From assembly GCA_036925085.1 (NCBI GenBank), contig JAUPFP010000040.1, forward strand, positions 62,001 to 126,000: a DNA stretch of 64,000 bases, given 5' to 3'. The position numbers and the translations under genes are program-made. Source of the stretch: Brachycybe producta (lineage: Eukaryota > Arthropoda > Diplopoda > Playtdesmida > Andrognathidae). Position 1 is the stretch's first letter. The number at the start of each line of letters is the position of its first letter. The notes under the pieces were generated by a model. It saw only the letters and a program-made list of their open reading frames with translations, was not told the DNA's origin and did no database searches. This document shows positions 50,375 through 60,631 of the stretch, piece after piece.

Positions 50375-53300
50375 ATGAAATGTGTCGCGGAAACTTCTTC
50401 GAATCTTTTGGTTTTCAGTGATTATGTGGTGATGGGAGCCATGGTTCTAGTCTCGATCGGTGTCGGACTCTACTATGGAATCACCAAGAAAAAACAGTCT
50501 TCACCCTTTGAGTATTTTCTTGCAGGTCGTCAGATGGCTTTGATTCCGGTGGCCTTCTCGGCTTTTACTAGTGGAACGGGACCCAATGCTTTTATTGGTA
50601 CCCCTACGGAATCGTACAACTTCGGCATGCAAATAGTATGGTGGTGCATCATGGAAATATTAACTGCCCTCATTATCAATGCAATTTTTATTCCTTTGTA
50701 TCACAAAATGGATTCGATGAATGTTTTTAAGGTGAAACTGAGAAATTTAATTAAAAGGCTCACAATTGTTTTGGACGCAGTTTTAGAAAGAAAAAAAAAA
50801 TACTATTCAAAATTTTTAACAATAAATTAGTTTTCAAAATAGCTTATTTTAATACTAGTTTTCAAAATAGTTAATTTCAATAATAGTTTTCAAAAATAGT
50901 TAATTTTAATAATAGTTTTCAAACTAGTTAATTTCAATAGTAGTTTTCAAAATAGTTAATTTCAATAATAGTTTTCTAAATATGTAATTTCAATAATGTT
51001 TTTCAAAACTTTGAAAACTATTGGAAAAGAAATTAAAGTGTTATAATTTTTTTAAAAAAATATGTTTCATAATATTTAATAGCTTTATTAATTTTTAATT
51101 ATAATTTTTTTTTCTGAAATTTTTTAAGACTCAAAAAAAAAATTAGTTTAAATTTTTAAGAAAGAAACTCGTTCAAAACTTGAATAGAATAGTGTTGTTC
51201 TAAGCAAAATTTAAGTGAATTATATAATTTTTTTTCTTCTGATCTGGCTTAATAATTTTTACTTTTAATTAAACTAGTTTCTCGAATTTCGTTACAATAC
51301 GAAGACTAAAAATATCGCCACCACTGTAGCAGCATTTCGTTTGGTCAGTTTTCGCTTTAAAGCTATAGTTTATATCGGGAATTTTTGTATTTATATTAAT
51401 TTTCATTCCGAAATAGATGCTGCACTGTAGTAACGGGTTGTTTGCGACATCGACGACTCTCAGCCAAGGTATGAAACTTTGCTAATTATTTAATTTATGG
51501 TGGCTTTATGCAGTGCGCTATATGCCACATAGACGTTTTTTTGTAAAATTTAGTCGCAAAAACGTCAAGCCGAACGTTTTTTCAAAAACAACATTACGAA
51601 AAAATTCAAATTGTTTTCAAAACTAGAATGATAAAAGATTATGTTAAAAGTTTTTTTTTTCTTGACAATATCTTAAAAAATAAACATTTTATAGTTCAGT
51701 TTGAAAAATGACCCATTTTTAGGTTTTTCCATTGTCATTTTTATGAAAAACTATTTTCGTCTTTTTTCAAACTGTCATAAAAAGTTTATTTTGATCATTA
51801 TCATTTTATCACCAATTATTCTAGTATCTAAAACACTTAGAATTTTTCTTCTTCTAAACTTTCTCCTGAAAAATGTTTGCTTAAAAAATATAAATTTTCT
51901 CAAAAATGTAATAGTCACGCCATCTGGGAGAACAAAAACAAAATAAATATTTATACAGCCACCTTAACATTATTTTTTTTTTTGCATCTTTGTTCTGATT
52001 TTAGTAACTGATATCGACAAATGGGTTATAATCGGAGCCATAGCACTACTTTGTGTGTTTTACACAACAGTCGTAAGTGTGAAAGTTGATATATTAATCG
52101 AAATAATATCTATTATTATTCAATTTAAAATATTAATAATAAAGTCAATTTTTATGTGGTGTTCATTTCCTTAACTGGATTCCGTATAAATTCACCTATA
52201 AACACATTTAATTTGAATTCATTTAACTCATGTGTGTGGACAAGGTATTAGGCGTTTGCACTTTGCACATATTCAACTATTGAAATTTAACAAATTTTAA
52301 GAAATATAGTTTACAACTCTGTACATTTTTAAAAAAGACGGAATTTCCGTCGTCCGTACCGCAAATTCCTTATTTATGAGAAAAGGACCTCTAAGGGGGC
52401 CTCCGGGTGGCCCCGTGCCACCCCAGAAAAGAGAACATAGAACCCTAGAGAAAAAGAACCTATAAAGGGCCTCCCCTTAATTGGAAAAAAAATATTCCGT
52501 CGCTTTTAATCGATGCATAAAAATTAAATTAAATAGATGAATTAGTAATTAAAAATAATTTCGTAGTGTTCCAAGTAGTTTACAATAGTATTCTATTGGC
52601 GATGGAATTCTGCAGTTTGTCTATATTAGGTGGCTTTCTGTACATTTGAATAATTTGTAAAATTAATAAATTGTAAATAAAAAAAAAATGTCACAGGGTG
52701 GTATAAAAGGTGTAATGTGGACAAATGTGATTCAAGCCATCGTGATGGTCTTTTCCGTCTTGATGATTGTCGTCATGGGATTAATTTACGTAGGTGGTCT
52801 CGGAGTCGTGTGGCGGCGAAGTTACAATTCCGGAAGACTCGACATCTTTGAGTGAGTTTTCCAAATTGAATTTGCTGAAGAAAAAAAAAATTAAATAAAA
52901 TTAATAAATCAATCAATTTGTACTTGTAATTTGTAATTTATATATAAATAGCTTTCACATAGATCCAGCTACAAGACACACATTTTGGACAAGTACGGTG
53001 GGCTACTTTTTGTTTCATTTAAGCACCATCAGTACGTCTCAGAATATGTTACAGCGGTATCTCACAGCACCGACCATCCAAGATGCAAAAAGGTATTGCA
53101 TGCTTACACAACGTTTGAATTTTTTTTTTTTTCATGTGGAATACATCACAAAGAAATTTGCTAATCAGTTCGGAAACAAAAATTTACATAAACTTTTTTT
53201 TTTTCGAACAGCGCCACTGCAGTGGCTATTGTGTTCCATAGGAGGTCTTTTCTTCCCACCCTGCGGTTTTGAGAAAAAATTATATTTTTCAAACGAACGT

Positions 53301-56300
53301 TTTTCAACAGAAACATTACAAAAAAATTCCGAGTGTTTTAGAAGCTAGAATAGTTCGTGATAATGCTAAAAGTTTTTTTTTCATGATGATATTTTTTCAA
53401 AATAAACTTTTTATGACAGTTTAAAAAAAGGCGAAAATAGTTTTTCATAAAATGTGAATGGAAAAACCAAAAAAAACAGGTTCATTTTTCAAACTGAACT
53501 ATAAAATTGTTTATTTTTTTAAAGATATTGCCATGAAATAACTTTTAACATAATCTTTAACCATTCTAGTTTTGAAGACAATTTAAATTTTGTTCATAAT
53601 GTTTTTTTTTTCTAAAAAAAAAAACGTTCGCATCCAAGTTTTACAAAAAAACGTCTATGGAGCATATAGCATTAAATTATGTAAATTTTTGTCGGAACTT
53701 TATTAGCAAATTTACTCGTGAAAAAACGTTTAAATTCTAATTTTTTTTATTTATTTCTCAAAGGGCAAATATTGTGAGTTCGGCTATACATACTGTAGTC
53801 TTATTTCTCAGTCAATTTATTGGTCTCATAATTTATGCCGAATATCATTCGTGTGATCCAATTAAATCGAAGTCGATTCAGAACATGAATCAGGTTAATA
53901 TTTTATATTTAGTATGAATATGGCTTACGGCTTTTTTGATAGCATTCTTTATTTTCGTTAATATTTATAAGCTCGTCTCAGCTTTTGTGATGAAGATTGT
54001 GGGTCTGTACCCAATTTTGCCTGGATTATTTTTCTCTGGATTATTGGCAGCTAATTTAAGGTAGTTTCGTGGGTTTTCTTAAGAATTATTTTATGATAAT
54101 AAGTTTTAATAGCAATTTTAAAAAAAATTGAGTTTTTTTGAATTAATAATTATTTTTAAATTATTATTTTTTTTAAATTAATAATTAATTTTTTTGAATT
54201 AATAATTATTATTTTTTTGAATAAGTAATAATTTTTTTTGAATTAGTAATTAATTGTTTTGAATTATTTGCAGTAATTAATTGATTTTAATTAATAATTA
54301 ACTTTTTTGAATTAACTATTTTTTTAATTAATAATTATTTTTTGAATTAATAACTAATTTTTTTTGAATTAATAAATAATTTTTTTGAATTAATAACTAA
54401 TTTTTTTTTTGAATTAATAACTGATTTTTTTGAGTTAGTAATTAATTTTTTAATTAATATTTTATTTTTTAATTAATATTTTATTTTTTTGAATTAATAA
54501 TTAATTGTTATGAATTAATAATTAATTTTTTTGTATTAATTAATTTTTTGAATTAATAATTATTTGTTTAGTTGATAATTATTTTTAATTAAATAATATT
54601 TTTTTGAATTAGTAATTATTTTTTTAATTATAAACCAATTTATTTCGTTTTTTTGTAACTAATTAATATTTTCTTGAATTAGTAATTAATTTTTTTAATT
54701 ATAAATCAATTTATTTCGTTTTTTTTGTAATTAACTACATTTTGATATGTTAGTAACAATCGACTGAAGTTTGAAATAATGTAGCATTTATATTTTCCGA
54801 AATATTCAATTTTAAACGATTCAGCTGTACCCAACCTGCTTTTTGACTTTCTGATCGAAACATGCTTTATATTTTCTTTTGCAGCACTCTGTCATCGGCA
54901 TTAAATTCGGTGCCGGCAGTTCTTTACGAGTCGCTCGTAAAACCTTTGAAACCAAACTTGCCAGTGAATCAGGCCAACATTATCTGCAAAGTTTTATGTA
55001 AAATTTATAAAATCCTATTATTAAATCTTTTTTTAAAATTATTTCTATTTCTATTCTAAGGTGTTATTGTTTGCATCGTGAGTGTTCTATTCATTTTAGT
55101 TGTGAAGAACTTTCCCAACGTCAAACAAGTTAGTTAAATCAATTATTTCTTAATTTTATGTGAGCATAAAACTCGATAACTATAATAATTATTATATAAT
55201 TGGTTTGGAATTTTCTTTTCAGGGAAGTGTGAGTGTTGCTTCTATGTTAAGTGGTTCGTTAATGGTGCTCATATTTTTCGGACTTCTGTTTCCACAGGCC
55301 AACTTTAAGGTAGGAACCCAGTATCTAATTTATTACATAAGTAATAAATCCGGCAGAGGCATATCGAATAATAAATAACTGCACATTTTTATCATCTACA
55401 CTAGAGACCTACATAAAGCCCATGGGCCGGTGGGTTTTTGCAAAAGCCTATTGGCCATGGCCCATGGGCTGGGCTGGGCTTGGGCTGGCATTTTTATGTG
55501 AAAGGCCCATGGGCCTGGTGGGCTTCGTAGGCTTCATGGGCTTCGTGAGCCTGGTGGGGTACGCTGGGCTGGGCCTGGTATAAAGTCTCATGGGCTGGGT
55601 TGGGCTGGGCTTCAATTTTTTACACAATGTGGGTCTCTAATCTACACGCTCCAGTCGACCTGCACTGGCGTGCCTGCGCAGGCATACCTGATAGGTCTAC
55701 AGGAACGTGTGCGGCGGCCTTTAGAGACCGTTCCAAAAATATATATATATTTTGTGATATCTGATTTTTCATGTTATCCGTTTTCACTGTATCTATTTTT
55801 TTTTTTTTTGAATTCAGAAAATTAATAATAAAAAACTATACAAAGTTATATTTTATTTAACATTACGAAAAAATAATTAAAAAATAATTGAACACATTTA
55901 CATAAGAAGGGGGAAGCTCCTAGGCATCTGAGAATCTTAAATTGAAATACATTAATTCTAAAAAAAAAATTTGAAGAATGTTCATTTTTCGGCACTTTTT
56001 GCATTCTTCTTCAGGAAATTCCAAAGACTTCTTTGGAATTTCCTGGACAGGAATGCCTTTCCTGAAGCGGCCTTGAGCGTTCAACAGTTTTCTGAATTTC
56101 TCGGCACTTTTTGCATTCCTCTTTAGGAATTTCTCTAAAGAAAGCTAAAGCCTTTCCTGAAGAGGCCTTGAGCATTCAACAGTTTTCTGAAAAATAAAGA
56201 AGTCCTTGCATTTATTTCTAAAAGATATATTCAAGACTTTGGAGTCTTTTGGAATCTGCATGTTTAAAATTAGTCTAATCACTGACTTTCCCCTATTATT

Positions 56301-57913
56301 TCAAATTGTTTGCAACAAAAAAAGTGGGCAAAAATTTTAAGTTTTGAAATGTCCTGAAAAAGACCCAGAAGATTTTAAAAGTACTTAAATTCCAAATAAA
56401 ATAAAATATGAAATGAAAAAAACTACTTTTTAATATGATATAAAAATACGGACAGTTTTTATACATATTTTTAAAACAAATGTCAAGGTCAATTGAAAAA
56501 TAATAAATCCTATATAAACATTGAATTTTATCAAAGTTATTGAAAATTGAATTAAAAACTTGCATAATTTTAATACGTCTTGAAAAAATGGACCAATCTT
56601 TAGGTATTTTTGTATATTTTTATAATGACGACGACAACATTTTATATTTTTAAAGCAGCTTTTACGAAGAAAGCAATGATTTTTACGGTTGCTTCTGAAA
56701 CGAAGGAGTAACCAGAGTTCCATTCTATTGTTCTGATTAATTTGCATAATTTGCAGTTTATAATCTTTTTTTGTTTTTCGTGTTTCTCGTTATAGGCGGC
56801 ACTTATAGCCTTAATAAGTGGAATCACTGTTTGTATATGGGTTGTTTTAGGCGGTTTATTAATTAAACATCCTCTAAAGACGAAACCGCTTTCGATCGAA
56901 GGATGTTTCATTGGCAATGCCACTTTTACAACCGAACTTCCATCAAGTTTTGGTGTTGCGAACAACACGACACTTACGAATGACCCGGTTTCACCATGGT
57001 TTGTGATTTTTTTTTGTTTTGTTAATAAGTTATTTTCAATATTAAATTAATATCAAAATTGCTGATTTTTACAGGACTAAATACTTTCCACTGTACGACA
57101 TATCGTATCTTTGGATAACGACAATCGGAATTGTTGTATCTAGTACGATGTTCGTTGTTTTGTCGCATGTATTCGGTAAGTAAACGGTGTTAACGAAATA
57201 TGCCACTTAGGGCTGGTTCAGACCATTAGGTTAATGTAAGTAAAGGTCGTTCTCTACTTTAAGGGTGCTGAATAGATATTTATTTTGTTTTCAGCCTACT
57301 GGATGGAACCACTGCAGTGGCAGTATGTTCTATATATAGTCCTGAGGCCTTTTATCTGACCTGCGATTTTTAAAAAAAAATTGTTTTTCAAGCGAACGTT
57401 TGTCAGGATAAACATTACGGAAAAAAATTCAAAAGTATTTTAGAAACTGGAATAGTTGGTGATATTGCAAAAAGTTTTTCCACGACGATATTTTTAAAAA
57501 TAAACATTTTTTATAACAGTTTTAAAAAAGGCGGAAAGTAGTTTTTCATGAAATTTTTTCGTAATGTTGTTTCTTCAAAAAAAAAAAAAAGGTTCGCTTG
57601 ACATTTTTGCGTCCAAATTTTACAAAAACAAAATAAATATCAATTCAGCCATTGTAATCTACAATAAATTCGTAATCTGAACTAGGCCGTAAAATATGCG
57701 GTGTTCTGTTATGTTTGTTGATGGGGTTTTTTTTTTTTCTATTAATTTAAAGTGAAAGAAAAGAACCAATCGACAGTTGTCGATGTCATTCCAGAAGCGT
57801 TACAAAATTTTCATCGTAGTTTGTCGAAACCGTGGAGAAAAATTCTTCTTTGTGATATTTATGACAATGAAGAAAATAAGGTTACAGTATATAAAAACAA
57901 CATAGTTTATTAA
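50375..57913 (+). CDS. SLC5-family sodium:solute symporter, gene C (14 exons, 596 aa)
   Basis: Exons: 50375-50731, 51278-51343, 51417-51468, 52005-52072, 52697-52851, 52952-53092, 53764-53893, 53972-54060, 54885-54997, 55061-55128, 55223-55309, 56796-56998, 57075-57175, 57753-57913. The sum is 1791 nt in one open frame, and all introns are GT-AG. Exons 2-11, 13 and 14 have exactly the lengths seen in gene B, so this is a tandem paralogue. Landmarks: first helix from residue 16 (DYVVMGAMVLVSIGVGLYYG), TPTESYNFG (76-84), GGIKGVMW at the start of exon 5, RHTFWT, LSTLSS (352-357) at the sodium site, FPQANFK at the end of exon 11, the cytoplasmic tail NFHRSLSK and RKILLCDIYD. Exon 12 is 39 nt longer than in B and adds sequons (NAT at 483, NNTT at 498-501) to the extracellular loop. 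The segment before TPTESYNFG reads SGTGPNAFIG, unlike TGMASSTVLG in B, so substrate or ion handling may differ. The role is probably sodium-coupled uptake at the plasma membrane. Confidence 0.93.
50828..51010. repeat. 28-bp minisatellite in gene C intron 1
   Basis: About six to seven degenerate units of tagttttcaaaatagttaat plus ttcaataa, starting at 50828, 50856, 50884, 50913, 50941 and 50969. Confidence 0.85.
51499..51964. mobile_element. M2 foldback element in gene C intron 3
   Basis: The left end is degenerate (ggtggcttta); the right end aaataaatatttatacagcc plus acctt matches M2. Inner arms: aacattacgaaaaaattc, caaaactagaatgataaaag, and attctagtatctaaaacact. The centre has aaaaagtttattttgatca. 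Confidence 0.65.
52121..52252. repeat. Dispersed repeat in gene C intron 4
   Basis: Nearly the same text as 61235-61375 in the spacer after gene C, part of the foldback element there: caatttaaaatattaataat, ccttaactggattccgt, acacatttaatttgaattca, then tgtgtgtggacaaggtatta. The copies share order and orientation. Confidence 0.7.
52330..52510. other. GC-rich island in gene C intron 4
   Basis: An AT-poor stretch in an AT-rich intron. It starts with a 15-bp palindrome (gacggaatttccgtc), contains ctaagggggcctccgggtgg and ataaagggcctcccc, and ends with attccgtcg. The repeated gacggaa/ttccgtc words at both ends suggest a short inverted-repeat element, but I could not define its ends. Confidence 0.35.
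53200..53670. mobile_element. M2 foldback element in gene C intron 6 (outer ends degraded)
   Basis: Inner arms match M2: aaacattacaaaaaaattcc, gtgttttagaagctagaata, aaaataaactttttatgaca, and attctagttttgaagacaat. The outer TGAATAGATAT ends are lost. The left part has gccactgcagtggc, also found in the copy at 57261-57653. Confidence 0.6.
54120..54840. repeat. AT minisatellite and dispersed repeat (copy 3 of 3) in gene C intron 8
   Basis: 54120-54640 consists of degenerate tandem units of the type ttttttgaattaataattaa (about 20-25 bp). From about 54650 the sequence changes to a copy of the dispersed repeat seen at 36600-36780 and 49780-50035 (aactacattttgatatg, gtaacaatcgactgaagttt, ttaaacgattcag). 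Confidence 0.7.
55402..55639. mobile_element. hAT-like non-autonomous element, GC-rich, in gene C intron 11
   Basis: A 238-bp element beginning TAGAGACCTACAT and ending ATGTGGGTCTCTA, which are inverted. It is flanked by a perfect 8-bp target duplication ATCTACAC (55394-55401 and 55640-55647), the length typical of hAT transposition. The interior is low complexity, built from gggctgggct and gcccatgggc words, and very unlike the surrounding AT-rich intron. No transposase. Confidence 0.88.
55990..56190. repeat. Imperfect direct duplication of about 100 bp in gene C intron 11
   Basis: Two successive units, each starting cggcactttttgcattc and ending ccttgagc(g/a)ttcaacagt plus tttctgaa, at about 55991 and 56102. 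Each unit contains an internal inverted piece (caggaaatt and aatttcctg in the first; tttctctaaagaaa in the second). Confidence 0.75.
57261..57653. mobile_element. M2 foldback element in gene C intron 13
   Basis: The left end gggtgctgaatagatattta and the right end aaataaatatcaattcagcc are inverted M2 ends. Inner words: gcgaacgtttgtc, aaacattacggaaa, tattttagaaactggaatag, aaataaacattttttataac. The right inner arm is shortened. Confidence 0.7.
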
Positions 57914-57924
57914 TAACATAATAA

Positions 57925-57966
57925 TAATAAATAATAAATAATAATAAATAATAATAATAATAAATA
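57925..57966 (+). promoter_or_regulatory. Candidate polyadenylation signals of gene C in an (AAT)n tract
   Basis: Directly after the TAA at 57911-57913 there is an (AAT)n microsatellite that contains several overlapping AATAAA hexamers. Helitron 1 starts 12 bp later, so the 3' UTR is either very short or runs into the Helitron. Confidence 0.35.
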
Positions 57967-57977
57967 TGTATATAATA

Positions 57978-58386
57978 TCCCAGGTCTGTGTGGGTATCTA
58001 TCTATCTATCTATCTGTCTCTGAAGTAACACTGTACAACCATTGAAGCACGTCGGAATGTACATAAATTTGAATAAATGAACTGCTTTTTTTTTTCTCAA
58101 GGTCAACTATATGTTGCACACTCCCCATCCAAGAACCCCATGATATTAAATTGGAGAGGGGGAAAAGGTTGGAAAGTGTAGAAGGGGGGAGAGAGAGAAA
58201 CGTGGAAGGGGGAAAAGGTTGGAAAGTGTAGAGGGGGAGAGAGAGAGAGAAACGTGGAGGGAGGTAAAAAAGGGGAGGTGGTGACTGAAATTGGAATGAA
58301 AGGAGTAAAAAAGAAACAAACGACGCGCATGCGCACAATTGCCTGTGAATTTTACTCCCGTCATTTATGACGGGTTACCCCACTAG
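57978..58386 (+). mobile_element. Non-autonomous Helitron, copy 1
   Basis: 409 bp. It begins TCCCAGGTCTGTGTG (5' TC) after a host A at 57977. It ends with a hairpin CCCGTCATTTATGACGGG, then TTACCCCACTAG, followed by host T at 58387. The 5' TC, the subterminal hairpin 8 bp before a CTRR end (CTAG) and the A/T insertion site are the structural marks of Helitrons. The interior has a tetranucleotide tract (tatc)n, a purine-rich stretch with gagagagag, and cgcgcatgcgca at 58324-58335. No Rep/helicase coding sequence. It starts 64 bp after the gene C stop codon. Confidence 0.85.
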
Positions 58387-58403
58387 TAATAATAATATAA
58401 TTT

Positions 58404-58458
58404 ATTTATTATTTGGCTTACTTTGATGCATAAAAAAGGATGAAATCTTATAATAATT

Positions 58459-58506
<48 letters not shown>

Positions 58507-58556
58507 ATTTATTTATTATTTGGCTTACTTTGGTGCATAAAAAAGGATGAAATCTT
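58404..58556. repeat. Duplicated phrase with AAT microsatellite
   Basis: tttatttattatttggctta, ctttg(a/g)tgcataaaaaag and gatgaaatct occur twice, 107 bp apart (tggctta at 58414 and 58521). They are separated by an (AAT)n microsatellite at about 58460-58505. Confidence 0.85.
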
Positions 58557-58694
58557 TCTAGTTTAAAAGTGTAAATAAAATTTACATTTGATTTATGTTG
58601 TTAAAATTCAATTTGTTTGTAGAATAAAATATATTCATAAAGAAATTAAAATTCTATAATTTTTTGTAGAGGTTATAATTATGTCTGAGGTGCA

Positions 58695-59048
58695 AATTTC
58701 AGAGTGGCTTGAATGTTTTTTTAGAAACTAGAAGAATAACGGTCAATCACTTAATTGTATTTTTCGTGTTGATATCTTCGAAGACACAAATTAAAATATA
58801 AGGTAATTAAATTCTTAATAAATTATTTATTAAATATTGGGATTTTTTTTCATTTATAAAATAAACTTTTTATGTGAGTTTATTGAAAATTGCTCAGCTT
58901 TAAACAGAAGATACATATTTTTTTTAAATTTTGTGAATAAAATGTTTATTTTAAAAGATATGAATATCAAAATACCTTTAAGTGGTTACATTACTCTTCT
59001 ACTTTCTAAAACACTTACTAGATTTTTTAATTTTGCTCCTGAAAAATT
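58695..59048. mobile_element. M1 foldback element with expanded centre
   Basis: The left arm has tttttagaaactagaagaat, cggtcaatcacttaattg and gttgatatcttcgaag. The right arm has aaaagatatgaatatcaaaa, tacctttaagtggttac and ctactttctaaaacactt, ending near tttgctcctgaaa. The centre is longer than in other copies. Confidence 0.65.
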
Positions 59049-59139
59049 AGTTCTCCATAAACTATCTTAAAGTATGAAAGTAACTTTCATTATGTGATTT
59101 TTTTAATGATCTTGATTGTCAACACTTTTAATTAAAAAG

Positions 59140-59339
59140 TTTCGAGTTTTGTTACAACAGGGCAATTAAAAATGTGGCCACCACTATGACAGTCATTCGT
59201 TTGGTCAGTTTTATCTTTGAAACCATTTTGTGCCATAAATTTACATAATTAAAGTATTTTTTTTTGTTTTGTTTTTAATAGATGTTGCGGAGGAGTCAAG
59301 GAAGGATGATTTGCGACATCGATAATGTCTCAGCCCGAG
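59140..59339 (+). pseudogene. Broken SLC5 exon 2-3 relic
   Basis: 59140-59203 aligns with exon 2 of gene C (51278-51343) but is 64 nt instead of 66 because two bases are missing near its start; the rest reads (E)FCYNRAIKNVATTMTVIRL. It keeps both the acceptor AG and the donor gtcagt. 59282-59339 aligns with exon 3 (51417-51468) over ttgcgacatcga and ctcagcc, but is 58 nt instead of 52. The intron after it also resembles gene C (aaact..taattattt). No exon 1 or exon 4 could be found nearby. This is the remnant of a partial duplication of gene C or of a lost fourth copy. Confidence 0.8.
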
Positions 59340-59510
59340 GTCTCAAACTCTTAATTATTTGTAAGTACCGATAATTAATTGATATTTTTATTGGTAATGT
59401 TTTTATTTCACTGTGTTATTCATTGCCATAATCTGCACTAAAACAATCACTCTCGTGACACCTGATTAACACCACGAGTGATATAATTTTATCAGTGGAT
59501 ATGTAACATA

Positions 59511-59742
59511 TCCTAAGGGCGTTTGTGACATTTGTCCGAGACACTAATTGCCCTAAAGAGACATATGCTTCATAGACACTTGCCCTAAAGAGACGATTGT
59601 CCTAATCAGTAGTTTAAACCTATTTAACATACTCCACCGAAATACACTAAACCATTTGCGAAGAGAGAAAAAAAGTGGTTTTAGGGCAAACGTCCCTTTA
59701 GGGCAAGTGGCATTAGTGCAAATGTCTACATCCGATCCTAAG
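59511..59742. mobile_element. Foldback element
   Basis: The left arm (tcctaagggcg, gacatttgtccgagacacta, attgccctaaagagac) is the imperfect complement of the right arm (gtccctttagggcaagtgg, cattagtgcaaatgtc, tacatccgatccta). A further internal copy of tgccctaaagagac at about 59581 is in direct orientation. No coding content. Confidence 0.65.
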
Positions 59743-59822
59743 GCACCCATTGAATTTATTCAACTTTGTTACATGTATTTTGGTTTAGTTTTTGAATATT
59801 AGCTGATTTTCGAACTTTTGAT

Positions 59823-59935
59823 TATTTTGTCTTTTAGAAGAGTAAAATTAAAAGATACTTGAAAGTGTTTTAGAAACTAGAAGGGTAGCTCAATCACTGA
59901 AGGGTATTTTCATGTTGAAATCTTTAAAAAAAATC
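59823..59935. mobile_element. M1 element, left arm only
   Basis: Contains gaaagtgttttagaaactag, aagggtagctcaatcactg and aagggtattttcatgttga. The second arm is missing. Confidence 0.6.
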
Positions 59936-60631
59936 AGCACGTGCGCCAATGTGTTGGCTTCACTGTGGTTTATTGGTGGTTTTTAAAATTATTTTTAGGT
60001 ATTTTTTTTACCAACATTTTAATGGATGTTTTTTTTTTTACGAGCGCGTTAACACAAGAGTTAGAAATTCGCGATTTTGAAATAGTTTTTAAAAATAGAA
60101 CCACACTTTCCAATTTTTTTTGTCATTCTATACTAGATCAGCATATATTTAAAGCGCACATTGCACTTTGAACCATCAAAATTGGACAACTTTAAATTTG
60201 AAAAATAAACATATTGCCGCTGCGACTGCTGTATTTTAAAAATTAACATTTTTTTCTTTATCATCGGATCTATGGGCTCAATAGAAAAAACGATGCTAGC
60301 GCTCTTTGTGGAGATTTTCCGAAGTAATTTTGCGATGTAGCCTCTTTACGAAAACAAGTTAATAATCTTTGAGTGCGTAAAACAAACCTTAAGGAAAAAC
60401 GGGGAGCACACCTTGTTAAAAGGTAATACCGGCTTATTTGCATCATATCTTGTGTCACTCATGCAGAAACCTTTCTTGAAATAAAATAAGAGAACCACTT
60501 ATACCTAGTACACACCTCATATTTTAAATGCAATTAAATAATAAATGTGTTCTACAGAGCCCTCTGTGAACGGCAAATGGACAATATGTCGAATTCAATT
60601 TATTCAGTTAATAATTATTATATATATAATA

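Noticed and set aside
58006..58364. Overlapping minus-strand frames rich in Pro, Ser, Phe and Leu
   Set aside because: Translations of the purine-rich gagaga tract of Helitron 1; the same occurs in Helitron 2 at 60713-60997.
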